A DNA stretch of 7,357 nt from JAGOTT01 sp964450795. GTDB taxonomy: Bacteria; Patescibacteriota; Minisyncoccia; Moranbacterales; UBA1568. Below, piece after piece: positions 1 through 5,656 of the stretch. Position numbers and translations under genes: made by a program. The notes beneath the pieces were generated by a model. That model ran no database searches and had not been told where the DNA came from. It saw nothing but the letters and a program-made list of their open reading frames with translations. The stretch is from NCBI GenBank assembly GCA_964450795.1, contig CAYVDI010000042.1, forward strand, positions 1 to 7,357, written 5' to 3'. Position 1 is the first letter of the stretch; each line of letters begins with the position of its first letter.

Positions 1-1421
1 CCGCGGCCGCGCTCGCGTACGGATTCAACAAGAAGAAGGACGAGAAGATCGCGGTGTACGATCTCGGAGGCGGCACCTTCGACATCTCCATCCTCGAAGT
101 CGCGGAGGACACCGTGGAGGTGAAATCGACCAACGGCGACACGCACTTGGGCGGCGACGACTTCGACCAGCGGATCATGCACTGGATTCTCGACGAGTTC
201 AAAAAACAGGAAGGCATCGACCTGTCCAAGGACCCGCTCGCGCTCCAGCGCATCAAGGAAGCCGCCGAGAAGGCGAAGATCGAGCTCTCCACCGCGGCGG
301 ACACCGAGATCAACCAGCCGTTCATCACGAGCGACGCGAACGGCCCCAAGCACCTCGTCATGAAGATGAGCCGTGCCAAACTCGAGGAGATCGTCGGTGA
401 CCTCGTCGAGAAGACGCTCGACCCGGTGAAGAAGGCTCTTTCCGATGCGAAGCTGTCGGCGGGCGATATCAACGAGGTGGTCCTCGTCGGGGGAATGACG
501 CGCATGCCGCTCGTGCTCGCGACCGTCGAGAAGTTCTTCGGCAAGAAACCGAACATCAGCGTGAACCCGGACGAGGTCGTCGCGATGGGCGCGGCGATCC
601 AGGGCGGTGTGCTCGAGGGAAGCGTGAAGGACGTGCTCCTCCTCGACGTGACCCCGCTCACCTTCGGTATCGAGACCATGGGAGGCGTCCGCACCCCGCT
701 CATCGAGCGCAACACGACCGTACCGGTTTCCCGTTCCCAGGTCTTCTCGACCGCGAGCGACAGCCAGCCGTCCGTCGACATCCACGTGCTCCAGGGCGAG
801 CGCGAGATGGCTGCGGACAACAAGTCCCTCGGACGGTTCATTCTCGACGGCATCCCGCCGGCGCCGCGCGGTATCCCGCAGATCGAAGTGACCTTCGACA
901 TCGACGCCTCTGGCATCCTCACCGTGACCGCCAAGGACAAGGCGACCGGCAAGACCCAGAACATCCGCATCGAGGCTTCGACCGGACTTTCCAAAGACGA
1001 GATCGAACGCATGAAGAAGGATGCCGAGCTTCACGCCGACGAGGACAAGCGCAAGAAGGAGCTCATCGAAGCGCGCAACCTCGCCGACACGCTCACCTAC
1101 TCGACCGAAAAGGCGCTCAAGGACGCCGGTGACAAGATCACGGCGGACGAGAAGAAGCCCGTCGAGGATGCTGTCACTGAACTCAACAAGGTGAAGAACG
1201 GCGACGACCTCGAGGCGATCAAAAAAGCGACCGAGAACCTCTCCCAAGCCGCGCAGAAGATCGGGGAGAAGCTCTACGCCGCGCAGCAGTCAGCCGCCGA
1301 CGCCGCGAACGCTTCGTCGAGCCAAGCAGGGACCGAGGGCGCGACCGGATCAACGGAAGCCCCAAAAGACGCCGAGACCGAACCGGCTCCCGAAACGAAG
1401 CCTGACGAGGAAAAGAAGTAA
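1..1421 (+). CDS. dnaK: Molecular chaperone DnaK (Hsp70), 5'-truncated by the window edge
   Basis: This is the ATP-dependent Hsp70 chaperone, which binds exposed hydrophobic peptides in the cytoplasm and cycles with DnaJ and GrpE. The reading frame is open from position 3, so the GTG at 54 is an internal valine codon and not the start; about 175 N-terminal residues are missing. The visible 472 residues begin in the nucleotide-binding domain. They contain the phosphate-binding DLGGGTFD motif, with its threonine (75-77) equivalent to E. coli Thr199, and later VLVGGMTRMP. Next come the interdomain linker VLLLDVTPL, the substrate-binding beta domain (QVFSTASDSQPSVDIHVLQG, ADNKSLG, APRGIPQIEVTFDID) and a charged helical lid. 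The tail is Ala/Ser/Glu/Pro-rich and ends in EEKK, as in typical full-length DnaK. A terminator follows 10 bases after the TAA, so dnaK is the last gene of its transcript. Family assignment is certain; upstream partners such as grpE lie outside the window. Confidence 0.98.
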   Translation, partial: AAALAYGFNKKKDEKIAVYDLGGGTFDISILEVAEDTVEVKSTNGDTHLGGDDFDQRIMHWILDEFKKQEGIDLSKDPLALQRIKEAAEKAKIELSTAADTEINQPFITSDANGPKHLVMKMSRAKLEEIVGDLVEKTLDPVKKALSDAKLSAGDINEVVLVGGMTRMPLVLATVEKFFGKKPNISVNPDEVVAMGAAIQGGVLEGSVKDVLLLDVTPLTFGIETMGGVRTPLIERNTTVPVSRSQVFSTASDSQPSVDIHVLQGEREMAADNKSLGRFILDGIPPAPRGIPQIEVTFDIDASGILTVTAKDKATGKTQNIRIEASTGLSKDEIERMKKDAELHADEDKRKKELIEARNLADTLTYSTEKALKDAGDKITADEKKPVEDAVTELNKVKNGDDLEAIKKATENLSQAAQKIGEKLYAAQQSAADAANASSSQAGTEGATGSTEAPKDAETEPAPETKPDEEKK

Positions 1422-1431
1422 GTAGTATAAG

Positions 1432-1458
1432 GGCGGAGGATTTTTCCTCCGCCTTTTT
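1432..1458 (+). terminator. Intrinsic terminator of dnaK
   Basis: A perfect 9-bp stem (GGCGGAGGA at 1432-1440, TCCTCCGCC at 1445-1453) closes a TTTT loop and runs into TTTTT. It lies 10 bases after the dnaK stop codon, which fits a rho-independent terminator. Confidence 0.93.
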
Positions 1459-1474
1459 GTTAAGAATATGCTTT

Positions 1475-2266
1475 ATGGATTGGAAGGATTACTTTGAAGC
1501 CAAGAGAGTTGGTGATTACGAAAAAGCGAAAATCATATTGCCTTCCCTGAAAGAGAAATATTCTGGCTTAGGCGATGAATTTTTTGCTGAACAAGAGATT
1601 CAGTTATTGATTGAGGCTGACGATCCAGAGATAATTAAGAAAATCGATATTGCAATCTTAAAGCATCCAAACAATTCGAGATTGCTTGAGTTTAAATCGG
1701 ATATCGTATATGATCGCGCACTGAAGCAGCAATCTGTTGAAGATGCTATTCGCGGTATCAACATGGCGATTGAATTTCTAGAAATGTCAGAAGAGCGTTT
1801 CAATAACATGAAATTTCGTACCCTATCTGATTTAAATTCCAAACCAAACCAAGATTGGTACGTTGCTATTTATGATAAACAGAATCAATTTTTGGATAAA
1901 AAAACAAGGATGAGGTTATCAAGCGATACTCTTTCTACAAGAAAAGGTCTTATAGATATGATTGATTTATTGAAACAGCGGGTTGATAGTTATGAGAACG
2001 ATAAGGTTAAGCAATTCGAACAGTTAGCACTTTTTTCAGCTATACTTGCTTTAATTATTACAAATGCTCAAGTCGCTACAAAACTGGATTTGGATAAAAT
2101 ATTCGTCCTCAACATTTCTCTTGCCATCACTTTGATATTTGTCCTAGCATCAGGAAATTTATTGCTTGGGATAGGTCAATCTGAGGCATTTTATAAAAGA
2201 TGGAATTTTTGGTTTGCAACATCCCTAGTCCTTCTAGGAGGGATCACCTACTTATTGATAAGATGA
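1475..2266 (+). CDS. Unknown AT-rich gene: helical cytoplasmic domain plus about three C-terminal membrane segments
   Basis: This encodes 263 residues of no family I recognise. Residues 1-180 are charged and predicted helical. The opening DYFEAKRVGDYEKAKIILPS has the spacing of a TPR-like helical hairpin, and further amphipathic helices follow, for example around 86-105 and 150-182. Three hydrophobic stretches follow at about 183-200, 208-234 and 245-262, so the C-terminus is probably in the membrane and the N-terminus in the cytoplasm. I chose the ATG at 1475; the frame also opens at TTG 1457, but that lies in the terminator U-tract. No Shine-Dalgarno or good promoter is visible in the 53-base gap after dnaK. 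The codons are strongly A/T-rich (AAA, GAT, ATT, TTA), unlike every neighbour, which suggests recent transfer. A soluble sensor domain joined to a multi-pass tail is a layout seen in some abortive-infection effectors, but nothing here proves that role. Confidence 0.8.
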   Translation: MDWKDYFEAKRVGDYEKAKIILPSLKEKYSGLGDEFFAEQEIQLLIEADDPEIIKKIDIAILKHPNNSRLLEFKSDIVYDRALKQQSVEDAIRGINMAIEFLEMSEERFNNMKFRTLSDLNSKPNQDWYVAIYDKQNQFLDKKTRMRLSSDTLSTRKGLIDMIDLLKQRVDSYENDKVKQFEQLALFSAILALIITNAQVATKLDLDKIFVLNISLAITLIFVLASGNLLLGIGQSEAFYKRWNFWFATSLVLLGGITYLLIR

Positions 2267-2299
2267 GTACGGCAAAAAAAGTAGCCACTTCGCCTTGTC

Positions 2300-2319
2300 A
2301 TTTTCGCGCAGGCGGGAAT
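2300..2319. repeat. REP-like palindromic hairpin
   Basis: ATTTTCGC-GCAG-GCGGGAAT forms an 8-bp stem, with two G-T wobbles, around a 4-base loop. With flanking GTC and CC it matches the dispersed bacterial repeat whose usual form is GTCATTCCCGCGCAGGCGGG followed by AATCC. When translated it gives the familiar spurious 'FSRRRES' peptide. It sits in the gap between the AT-rich gene and the next gene. Confidence 0.6.
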
Positions 2320-2326
2320 CCGGGGA

Positions 2327-2363
2327 AAGAACCGCTCCACATAGGGCGGTTCTTGCTTTTTCT
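2327..2363 (+). terminator. Intrinsic terminator downstream of the AT-rich gene
   Basis: A 9-bp perfect stem (AAGAACCGC at 2327-2335, GCGGTTCTT at 2346-2354), with a possible further T-G and C-G pair, is followed by GCTTTTTCTTT. It lies about 60 bases after the stop at 2266 and insulates the next gene. Confidence 0.8.
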
Positions 2364-2381
2364 TTCGTTTCGGTGCATAAT
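2353..2381 (+). promoter_or_regulatory. Candidate sigma70-type promoter for the 2439 gene
   Basis: TTGCTT (2353-2358) is followed by a 17-base spacer and CATAAT (2376-2381). The -10 matches 5 of 6 positions and the -35 is weak. The -35 overlaps the end of the preceding terminator. The predicted transcript starts near 2388, leaving a leader of about 50 bases that contains the AAGGAGG site. Confidence 0.5.
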
Positions 2382-2438
2382 CTGAGGTCCGAATATTTTC
2401 GGGCGCTCTTGTCCTTTCCACGATCAAGGAGGCTGTTC

Positions 2439-2942
2439 ATGAGTCTGATTACTCCGAAGTATATCACCCAAGACATCGCGACTGCCGCGGTTGCGATGGC
2501 TACCAAGCTCGTGCTTGGTTCCGGCATCGCCAAACGCGGCGATTGCCATGTCGTCGTCATGGTTCCGGCGATGAAGGACGATGCTCCGGATTACCCGGAT
2601 TATCCCCATTATGCGATTTTCGCCGAAGTCATTTATGAAGACAGTTTCGGCGATGTCGGCAATTGGGAGCATCCGTACGACAATATCGCCCGATGCAAGG
2701 CGCTCCAGCTTTGGCATGATCGGAACGACGGTCGGGCTGGCAGCGTTCCGCACCTGCTCTTTTCCGGTGATACGCCGTATTGGGGCGGAGTGAAACGCGA
2801 AGGTATCGTCGTCGCCTGTTCCGGGGTGGAGCCGTATTTCGACAAACTGATTTCGGGCATCACGGCCGACTGCATCATCGCTTTGGCACAGCACGCCTAC
2901 GAGAACGACAAGCAACGCGTCGGACTGAACTTCTTGCTGTAA
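2439..2942 (+). CDS. Hypothetical 167-aa protein, possibly GlcG/HbpS-like fold
   Basis: The start is fixed by AAGGAGG at 2426-2432, six bases before ATG 2439. The frame is open back to 2295, but that extension only translates the REP-like hairpin and terminator and would precede the predicted promoter. The protein looks soluble, with no signal peptide. It opens with a helix (TQDIATAAVAMATKLVL), then a strand (HVVVMVP) and an acidic Asp/Pro/Tyr-rich loop at 47-58. Later it has YDNIARCKALQLWHDR (80-95) and DTPYWGGVKREGIVVACSGV (111-130), followed by DKLISGITADCIIALAQ. The order helix, strand, 'ARxKA' helix, 'GGV' turn, 'GiVVacSGv' strand and a final Asp/Ala-rich helix recalls the GlcG/HbpS (DUF336) heme- or cofactor-binding fold. 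That is a resemblance by eye, not an assignment. It forms a single-gene unit with its own promoter and terminator. Confidence 0.88.
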   Translation: MSLITPKYITQDIATAAVAMATKLVLGSGIAKRGDCHVVVMVPAMKDDAPDYPDYPHYAIFAEVIYEDSFGDVGNWEHPYDNIARCKALQLWHDRNDGRAGSVPHLLFSGDTPYWGGVKREGIVVACSGVEPYFDKLISGITADCIIALAQHAYENDKQRVGLNFLL

Positions 2943-2964
2943 CGCCAGCCTCAAGTCGTCAAAG

Positions 2965-3001
2965 CCGCCTGCCAGTTATTTCACTGGCAGGCGGTTTTTT
3001 T
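2965..3001 (+). terminator. Strong intrinsic terminator after the 2439 gene
   Basis: A perfect 12-bp stem (CCGCCTGCCAGT at 2965-2976, ACTGGCAGGCGG at 2983-2994) closes the loop TATTTC and is followed by seven T residues. It lies 22 bases after the TAA. Confidence 0.95.
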
Positions 3002-3087
3002 ATCGAATCCATGACCGGAAAAGAGCCGGATACCTTTTTCTGGTTTTCCCGTATCATTTTCTTTTCCGCTCGCAATCAGAAATGGCG

Positions 3088-3148
3088 TCAACAGTTACGT
3101 AACTCCGTACGCATATCGGCGGCATGATGTGGACAAAAGAAAAACGGC
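3088..3148. repeat. 61-bp direct repeat, copy 1
   Basis: This copy matches 4293-4353 at 58 of 61 positions, in the same orientation. It contains the perfect 10-bp palindrome GTTACGTAAC (3094-3103) and ends in AAAAGAAAAACGGC, the U-tract and stem foot of the minus-strand terminator of the 303-aa gene. The rest of the 3002-3185 gap holds no supportable gene; a T-rich stretch at 3030-3068 has no clear function. Confidence 0.9.
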
Positions 3149-3172
3149 CTATGGTAAAAGGCACAGGCCGCA
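3134..3172 (-). terminator. Intrinsic terminator of the 303-aa minus-strand gene
   Basis: Read on the minus strand, CGGCCTGTG pairs with CATAGGCCG (one G-T wobble) around a short loop and runs into TTTTTCTTTT. The hairpin begins about 15 bases after the TGA at 3186-3188. The U-tract lies inside direct repeat copy 1. Confidence 0.8.
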
Positions 3173-3185
3173 AGTTTTCAATCGA

Positions 3186-4097
3186 TCAAGGGGCGACGCG
3201 GAAATGTACCAGCTGATCTCGGACATACCGGTCTTTCCTGTCGAGACGGAATTTCCCGGCATTGCGGTAGAACCGCGCCAACCGCTTGCGGTCACGCTTG
3301 AGGCGTTCGATCCTTTGCCTCCATTCTTCGTGTTCGCTGAGAACCTCGTCTCGGAATGCCGTTCCGGGGAGACAGATTTCCAGACTTTGTTCCGTCCGGC
3401 GAAGACCGTCTTGGTAGTTTCTGACGATTCCGTCGACGAGTGAGCCGCCATCCGCGACGTAGAGCGCGTATTCCGGGAAACAGGAGCGGAAGCGTTCTAT
3501 GACGAACTCAAGCCTGTTTTCCGGGAGCTTGTAGAGCGCACGGCATCCTTTCTGCCTTGCGGTTTGGACCTGTTGGATGAGTATCCGCTTTCCGTTCAGG
3601 ATCGAGAATCCTATCGTCAATACATGGATACCTCGATGATAGATCAGGAATCCGAAGACCCCGTCCAGGAACACCCGGGCACATTTCGAGTAACCTCTCT
3701 CGTTGTGATAAGTGGAATAATCGAGGCGGACCTCGAACCCCTGCGAATCTCCGAGGGTGAACCCTCTTATTCCGCGATAGGCGTCCACGATCTCGTTCCA
3801 TGGAATGACCTCGGATCCCCATCGCCACGCAGAACTCATTATCTTCCGGATTATTTCGTATCGGAACTTCTTCTTGAAAAGAGCATCGACAGCGTTGCAG
3901 TCATGAATCGAAGTGTCTGACTCGCAGTACATCCTGCAAAGACGATTGAATGGCACTTCGGAGAGGATTTTGTCGCATCGCTGCTTGGGAGTCTTGGAAA
4001 GCTTCAAATAAAGAGCCTTCTCTTCATGCGAGATCAAGCCTCCCGAAGGTGCCTTAACGAGACGGTCCCGCATCGAACGCAGATGGAATCCTTTCAT
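3186..4097 (-). CDS. Hypothetical 303-aa basic protein, bracketed by 61-bp direct repeats
   Basis: I do not recognise the family. The start ATG (4095-4097) has a perfect AAGGAGG at 4103-4109, five bases upstream. No signal peptide or membrane helix is evident. The N-terminal ~110 residues are helical and basic (HEEKALYLKLSKTPKQRCDK). Residues 120-178 look like a beta-rich core: FEVRLDYSTYHNERGYSKCA, then FLIYHRG, then HVLTIGFSILNGKRILIQQV. A helix (LPENRLEFVIERF) and a strand (EYALYVADGG) follow. The end (about 255-300) is a strongly basic helix rich in Arg and Lys, possibly nucleic-acid binding. The 'IGFSI...ILIQQVQ' strand pair followed by a helix is loosely like DUF535/VirK-type proteins; I regard that as a weak analogy. 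It is a single-gene unit with its own promoter and terminator, and the repeats at both ends suggest it may have arrived or moved as a cassette. Confidence 0.85.
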   Translation of the reverse strand: MKGFHLRSMRDRLVKAPSGGLISHEEKALYLKLSKTPKQRCDKILSEVPFNRLCRMYCESDTSIHDCNAVDALFKKKFRYEIIRKIMSSAWRWGSEVIPWNEIVDAYRGIRGFTLGDSQGFEVRLDYSTYHNERGYSKCARVFLDGVFGFLIYHRGIHVLTIGFSILNGKRILIQQVQTARQKGCRALYKLPENRLEFVIERFRSCFPEYALYVADGGSLVDGIVRNYQDGLRRTEQSLEICLPGTAFRDEVLSEHEEWRQRIERLKRDRKRLARFYRNAGKFRLDRKDRYVRDQLVHFRVAP

Positions 4098-4143
4098 CGT
4101 AACCTCCTTGTTTCGGTTGGATTGTTAAATAGCAAGATATTCC

Positions 4144-4172
4144 ACAATGCACTATTTATCGTGATTTGTCAA
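4144..4172 (-). promoter_or_regulatory. Candidate promoter of the 303-aa gene
   Basis: On the minus strand a perfect -35 TTGACA (4167-4172) precedes a 17-base spacer and CATTGT (4144-4149), a weak -10 with 3 of 6 matches. The surrounding AT-rich stretch (4120-4170) and lack of any other use support a promoter here, but the -10 position is uncertain. The rest of 4173-4292 shows no gene. Confidence 0.45.
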
Positions 4173-4292
4173 CTCATCGCCGACTTTTTCAAACCGATTG
4201 GCTCCGGGAGCGACGGCTCATCTCCTTATGGAATCCTGTCGCCAGCTCGAGCAGGAGCAGAAAAGGGGTCAAGCATCTTTTTCAGGGAAACA

Positions 4293-4353
4293 TCAATAGT
4301 TACGTAACTCCGTACGCATATCAGCGGCATGATGCGGACAAAAGAAAAACGGC
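4293..4353. repeat. 61-bp direct repeat, copy 2
   Basis: This is the partner of 3088-3148, 1205 bp away and in the same orientation. The three differences (4297, 4323, 4335) are all transitions. The palindrome GTTACGTAAC (4299-4308) is intact, and 25 consecutive bases around it are identical in both copies. Its end overlaps the U-tract of the histidine-phosphatase terminator. Confidence 0.9.
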
Positions 4354-4377
4354 GGGGTCGTTTCTGACTCCGCCGCT
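4339..4377 (-). terminator. Intrinsic terminator of the histidine-phosphatase gene
   Basis: On the minus strand GGCGGAGTC pairs with GACCCCGCC (one A-C mismatch) around AGAAAC, then runs into GTTTTTCTTTTG. It starts about 10 bases after the TAG at 4385-4387. Confidence 0.8.
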
Positions 4378-4384
4378 CCATGCC

Positions 4385-5158
4385 CTACAAAGGTGCGCGC
4401 TCGTTGTACAGGGTCAGGACGAGTTTGCCGTCCTTCCCCTTGTTCGGTTCTCCACGATAAGAAGTGACGCTTAAATTTTTCGGGGGATCGTGCTTGTCGA
4501 TGTCGATGAACTTTTCGGCAGTCCATCGTTCGAGCAAGGCCCTGACCGCAAGAATGGTGAGGTGGTGCGTCACGACGAGAACGTGCTTCCCGGCGTATTC
4601 GCGGACAAGCGTGTCAAACCAGCTGCGCACGCGCGTTTCCACATCCGGGACGTTTTCCCCTTGGGGAAATCGGTACCAGAAGTTCCCTTCGAGTTCGCGC
4701 AATCGAAGCTGATCCGGATGCAACGCCGTGAATATTTTCCAGTCATTATAGAGAAGCACGAGACCGTGTTCCTGCTCGCGAATTCTGCGTTCTTCGACAA
4801 CCGGTACATCGGTGAGTTTCGGCCAGCCGTTGGCGATACCTCGGAGCGTTCCGAGCGTACGTTCGTACGGCGATACGAATACCGCATCAGGCAGGGCGAT
4901 CGTGTTGCTTAGGTATCGGCCGGTCGCAAAAGCGAGTCGGCTTTCGGGTTCGGCAAGCGGGGTATCGTGATCGCCGGTTCCGACGACGTGCTTCCTGTGG
5001 AGCGACAGTGCCAGAGCGCGGGTTTTCTTGCTGAACGGATCCGCGCGATACTCGGCGAGGAACGCCTGATAATGCGGATCGGCCTGTTTCACGGCCTTGA
5101 GCGCGTTGTATTTTGATACATCGTGCCGGACGAATGTCAAGGAAGATGGCCATTTCAT
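4385..5158 (-). CDS. Histidine phosphatase superfamily (phosphoglycerate-mutase-like) protein
   Basis: This encodes 257 residues of the histidine phosphatase superfamily, which transfers phosphate through a phosphohistidine. The N-terminal strand LTFVRHD supplies the catalytic Arg11-His12; the usual RHG glycine is Asp here. Family motifs follow: DTPLAEPE (65-72, the 'D.PLT..G' motif), VSPYERT (95-101, 'SP..R'), a Glu-rich segment at 123-130 and VVTHHLTI (195-202) with the second catalytic His198. A stretch of about 30 residues (roughly 20-55) separates RH from DTPL beyond the spacing usual in short family members. The start ATG 5156-5158 has AAGGAG seven bases upstream. A start at 5212 is excluded because it would lie upstream of the predicted transcription start. 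The protein looks cytoplasmic, with no signal peptide. The substrate cannot be told: small phosphoesters, phosphoproteins and nucleotides are all used in this superfamily. Confidence 0.92.
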   Translation of the reverse strand: MKWPSSLTFVRHDVSKYNALKAVKQADPHYQAFLAEYRADPFSKKTRALALSLHRKHVVGTGDHDTPLAEPESRLAFATGRYLSNTIALPDAVFVSPYERTLGTLRGIANGWPKLTDVPVVEERRIREQEHGLVLLYNDWKIFTALHPDQLRLRELEGNFWYRFPQGENVPDVETRVRSWFDTLVREYAGKHVLVVTHHLTILAVRALLERWTAEKFIDIDKHDPPKNLSVTSYRGEPNKGKDGKLVLTLYNERAPL

Positions 5159-5202
5159 CGACTTGCTCCTTATAGAGATAGATTGTTCAAGAACAGCAAC
5201 GG

Positions 5203-5231
5203 AGTATACCAAAGGAAAGCCGGAGAGTCAA
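5203..5231 (-). promoter_or_regulatory. Strong sigma70-type promoter of the histidine-phosphatase gene
   Basis: On the minus strand TTGACT (5226-5231), a 17-base spacer and TATACT (5203-5208) are preceded by an extended -10 TGG. The transcription start should fall near 5196, about 38 bases before the ATG. This makes the longer upstream reading frame untenable. Confidence 0.85.
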
Positions 5232-5288
5232 TCATCATCACGCGTAATTTTTTCGCCGAATCAGATTGGTAATCGACAAAAAGAAATG

Positions 5289-5297
5289 TGGTACAAT
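5289..5297 (+). promoter_or_regulatory. Extended -10 promoter, probably giving a leaderless mRNA
   Basis: TGGTACAAT (TG at 5289-5290, TACAAT at 5292-5297) is an extended -10 element. No good -35 is found at normal spacing (TTGGTA at 5266 would need 20 bases, TCGACA at 5273 only 13). The expected start, 6-8 bases downstream, falls at or next to the ATG at 5305. Confidence 0.7.
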
Positions 5298-5304
5298 AAA
5301 CTTT

Positions 5305-5613
5305 ATGGACAAGATATTCAAGAATCCCTATCTCAACGGCGTGTATGCCGAAGGCTACATCGTCATCGTGGCGTCGGTGATTCGTTTCATCGGCGAGCCG
5401 AACACGCCGGATACCTTTTTCGATCCCATCGCCGCACTGTCGCTCCTGACGCTCTCCGCCGCGGTCATGGGGTACCTCTTCGCGGGTGTTCCGATCCAGC
5501 TCTATCTGGACGGGGAGAAGAAACAGGCCGTCGCCTTCTTCATGCGGACCGTCCTCGGCTTCGCCGCGCTGACCGCCATCGCCTTCGTTATCGTATCCCT
5601 CGTGCCGAGATAA
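5305..5613 (+). CDS. Small conserved hypothetical membrane protein (102 aa)
   Basis: A short integral membrane protein. A hydrophobic stretch near 17-30 is followed by two clear membrane helices at about 43-66 and 78-99, separated by the conserved-looking loop QLYLDGEKKQAVAFFMRT. The pattern 'PIAxLSLxxLSAAVMGYLF...QLYLDGEKKxAVxFF' matches, from memory, small membrane proteins widespread in Parcubacteria/Patescibacteria; their function is unknown. I set the start at ATG 5305. The frame opens further upstream, but that part overlaps the promoter. No Shine-Dalgarno precedes it, and the -10 lies only seven bases away, so translation probably begins on a leaderless transcript. It is divergent from the histidine-phosphatase gene and 43 bases upstream of the AHSA1 gene, with no terminator between, so the two plus-strand genes may be cotranscribed. 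Confidence 0.9.
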   Translation: MDKIFKNPYLNGVYAEGYIVIVASVIRFIGEPNTPDTFFDPIAALSLLTLSAAVMGYLFAGVPIQLYLDGEKKQAVAFFMRTVLGFAALTAIAFVIVSLVPR

Positions 5614-5656
5614 GCCATTATTCACTTTTGATAAATCTTATTCTTTACAAGAAACT

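Noticed and set aside
2295..2438. N-terminal extension of the 167-aa protein beginning MSFSRRRESGE
   Set aside because: It translates the REP-like hairpin and the terminator, lies upstream of the predicted promoter start, and the ATG at 2439 has a perfect AAGGAGG.
2424..2954. Minus-strand 176-codon open frame
   Set aside because: It lies antisense to the whole 2439-2942 gene, which has promoter, Shine-Dalgarno and terminator; the antisense product is rich in Arg/Ile with no recognisable domain.
3010..3070. Promoter-like T-rich stretch with CGTATCATT
   Set aside because: No gene on the plus strand follows it and no -35 lies at normal spacing.
3129..3443. Plus-strand 104-codon frame starting in repeat copy 1
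   Set aside because: No Shine-Dalgarno or promoter, begins in a terminator, and is antisense to the 303-aa gene.
4098..4292. Small minus-strand frame after ATAAGGAGATG near 4220
   Set aside because: The AAGGAG touches the ATG with no spacer and the frame stops after 10 codons.
3088..4353. Integron cassette with attC sites
   Set aside because: The gene-plus-downstream-repeat layout is suggestive, but no GTTRRRY core or matching inverse core is present (the palindrome reads GTTACGT), and no integrase is in the window.
5159..5212. Upstream 18-residue extension of the histidine phosphatase
   Set aside because: The -10 element TATACT (5203-5208, minus strand) lies inside it, and the ATG at 5156-5158 has AAGGAG at proper spacing right before the catalytic strand.
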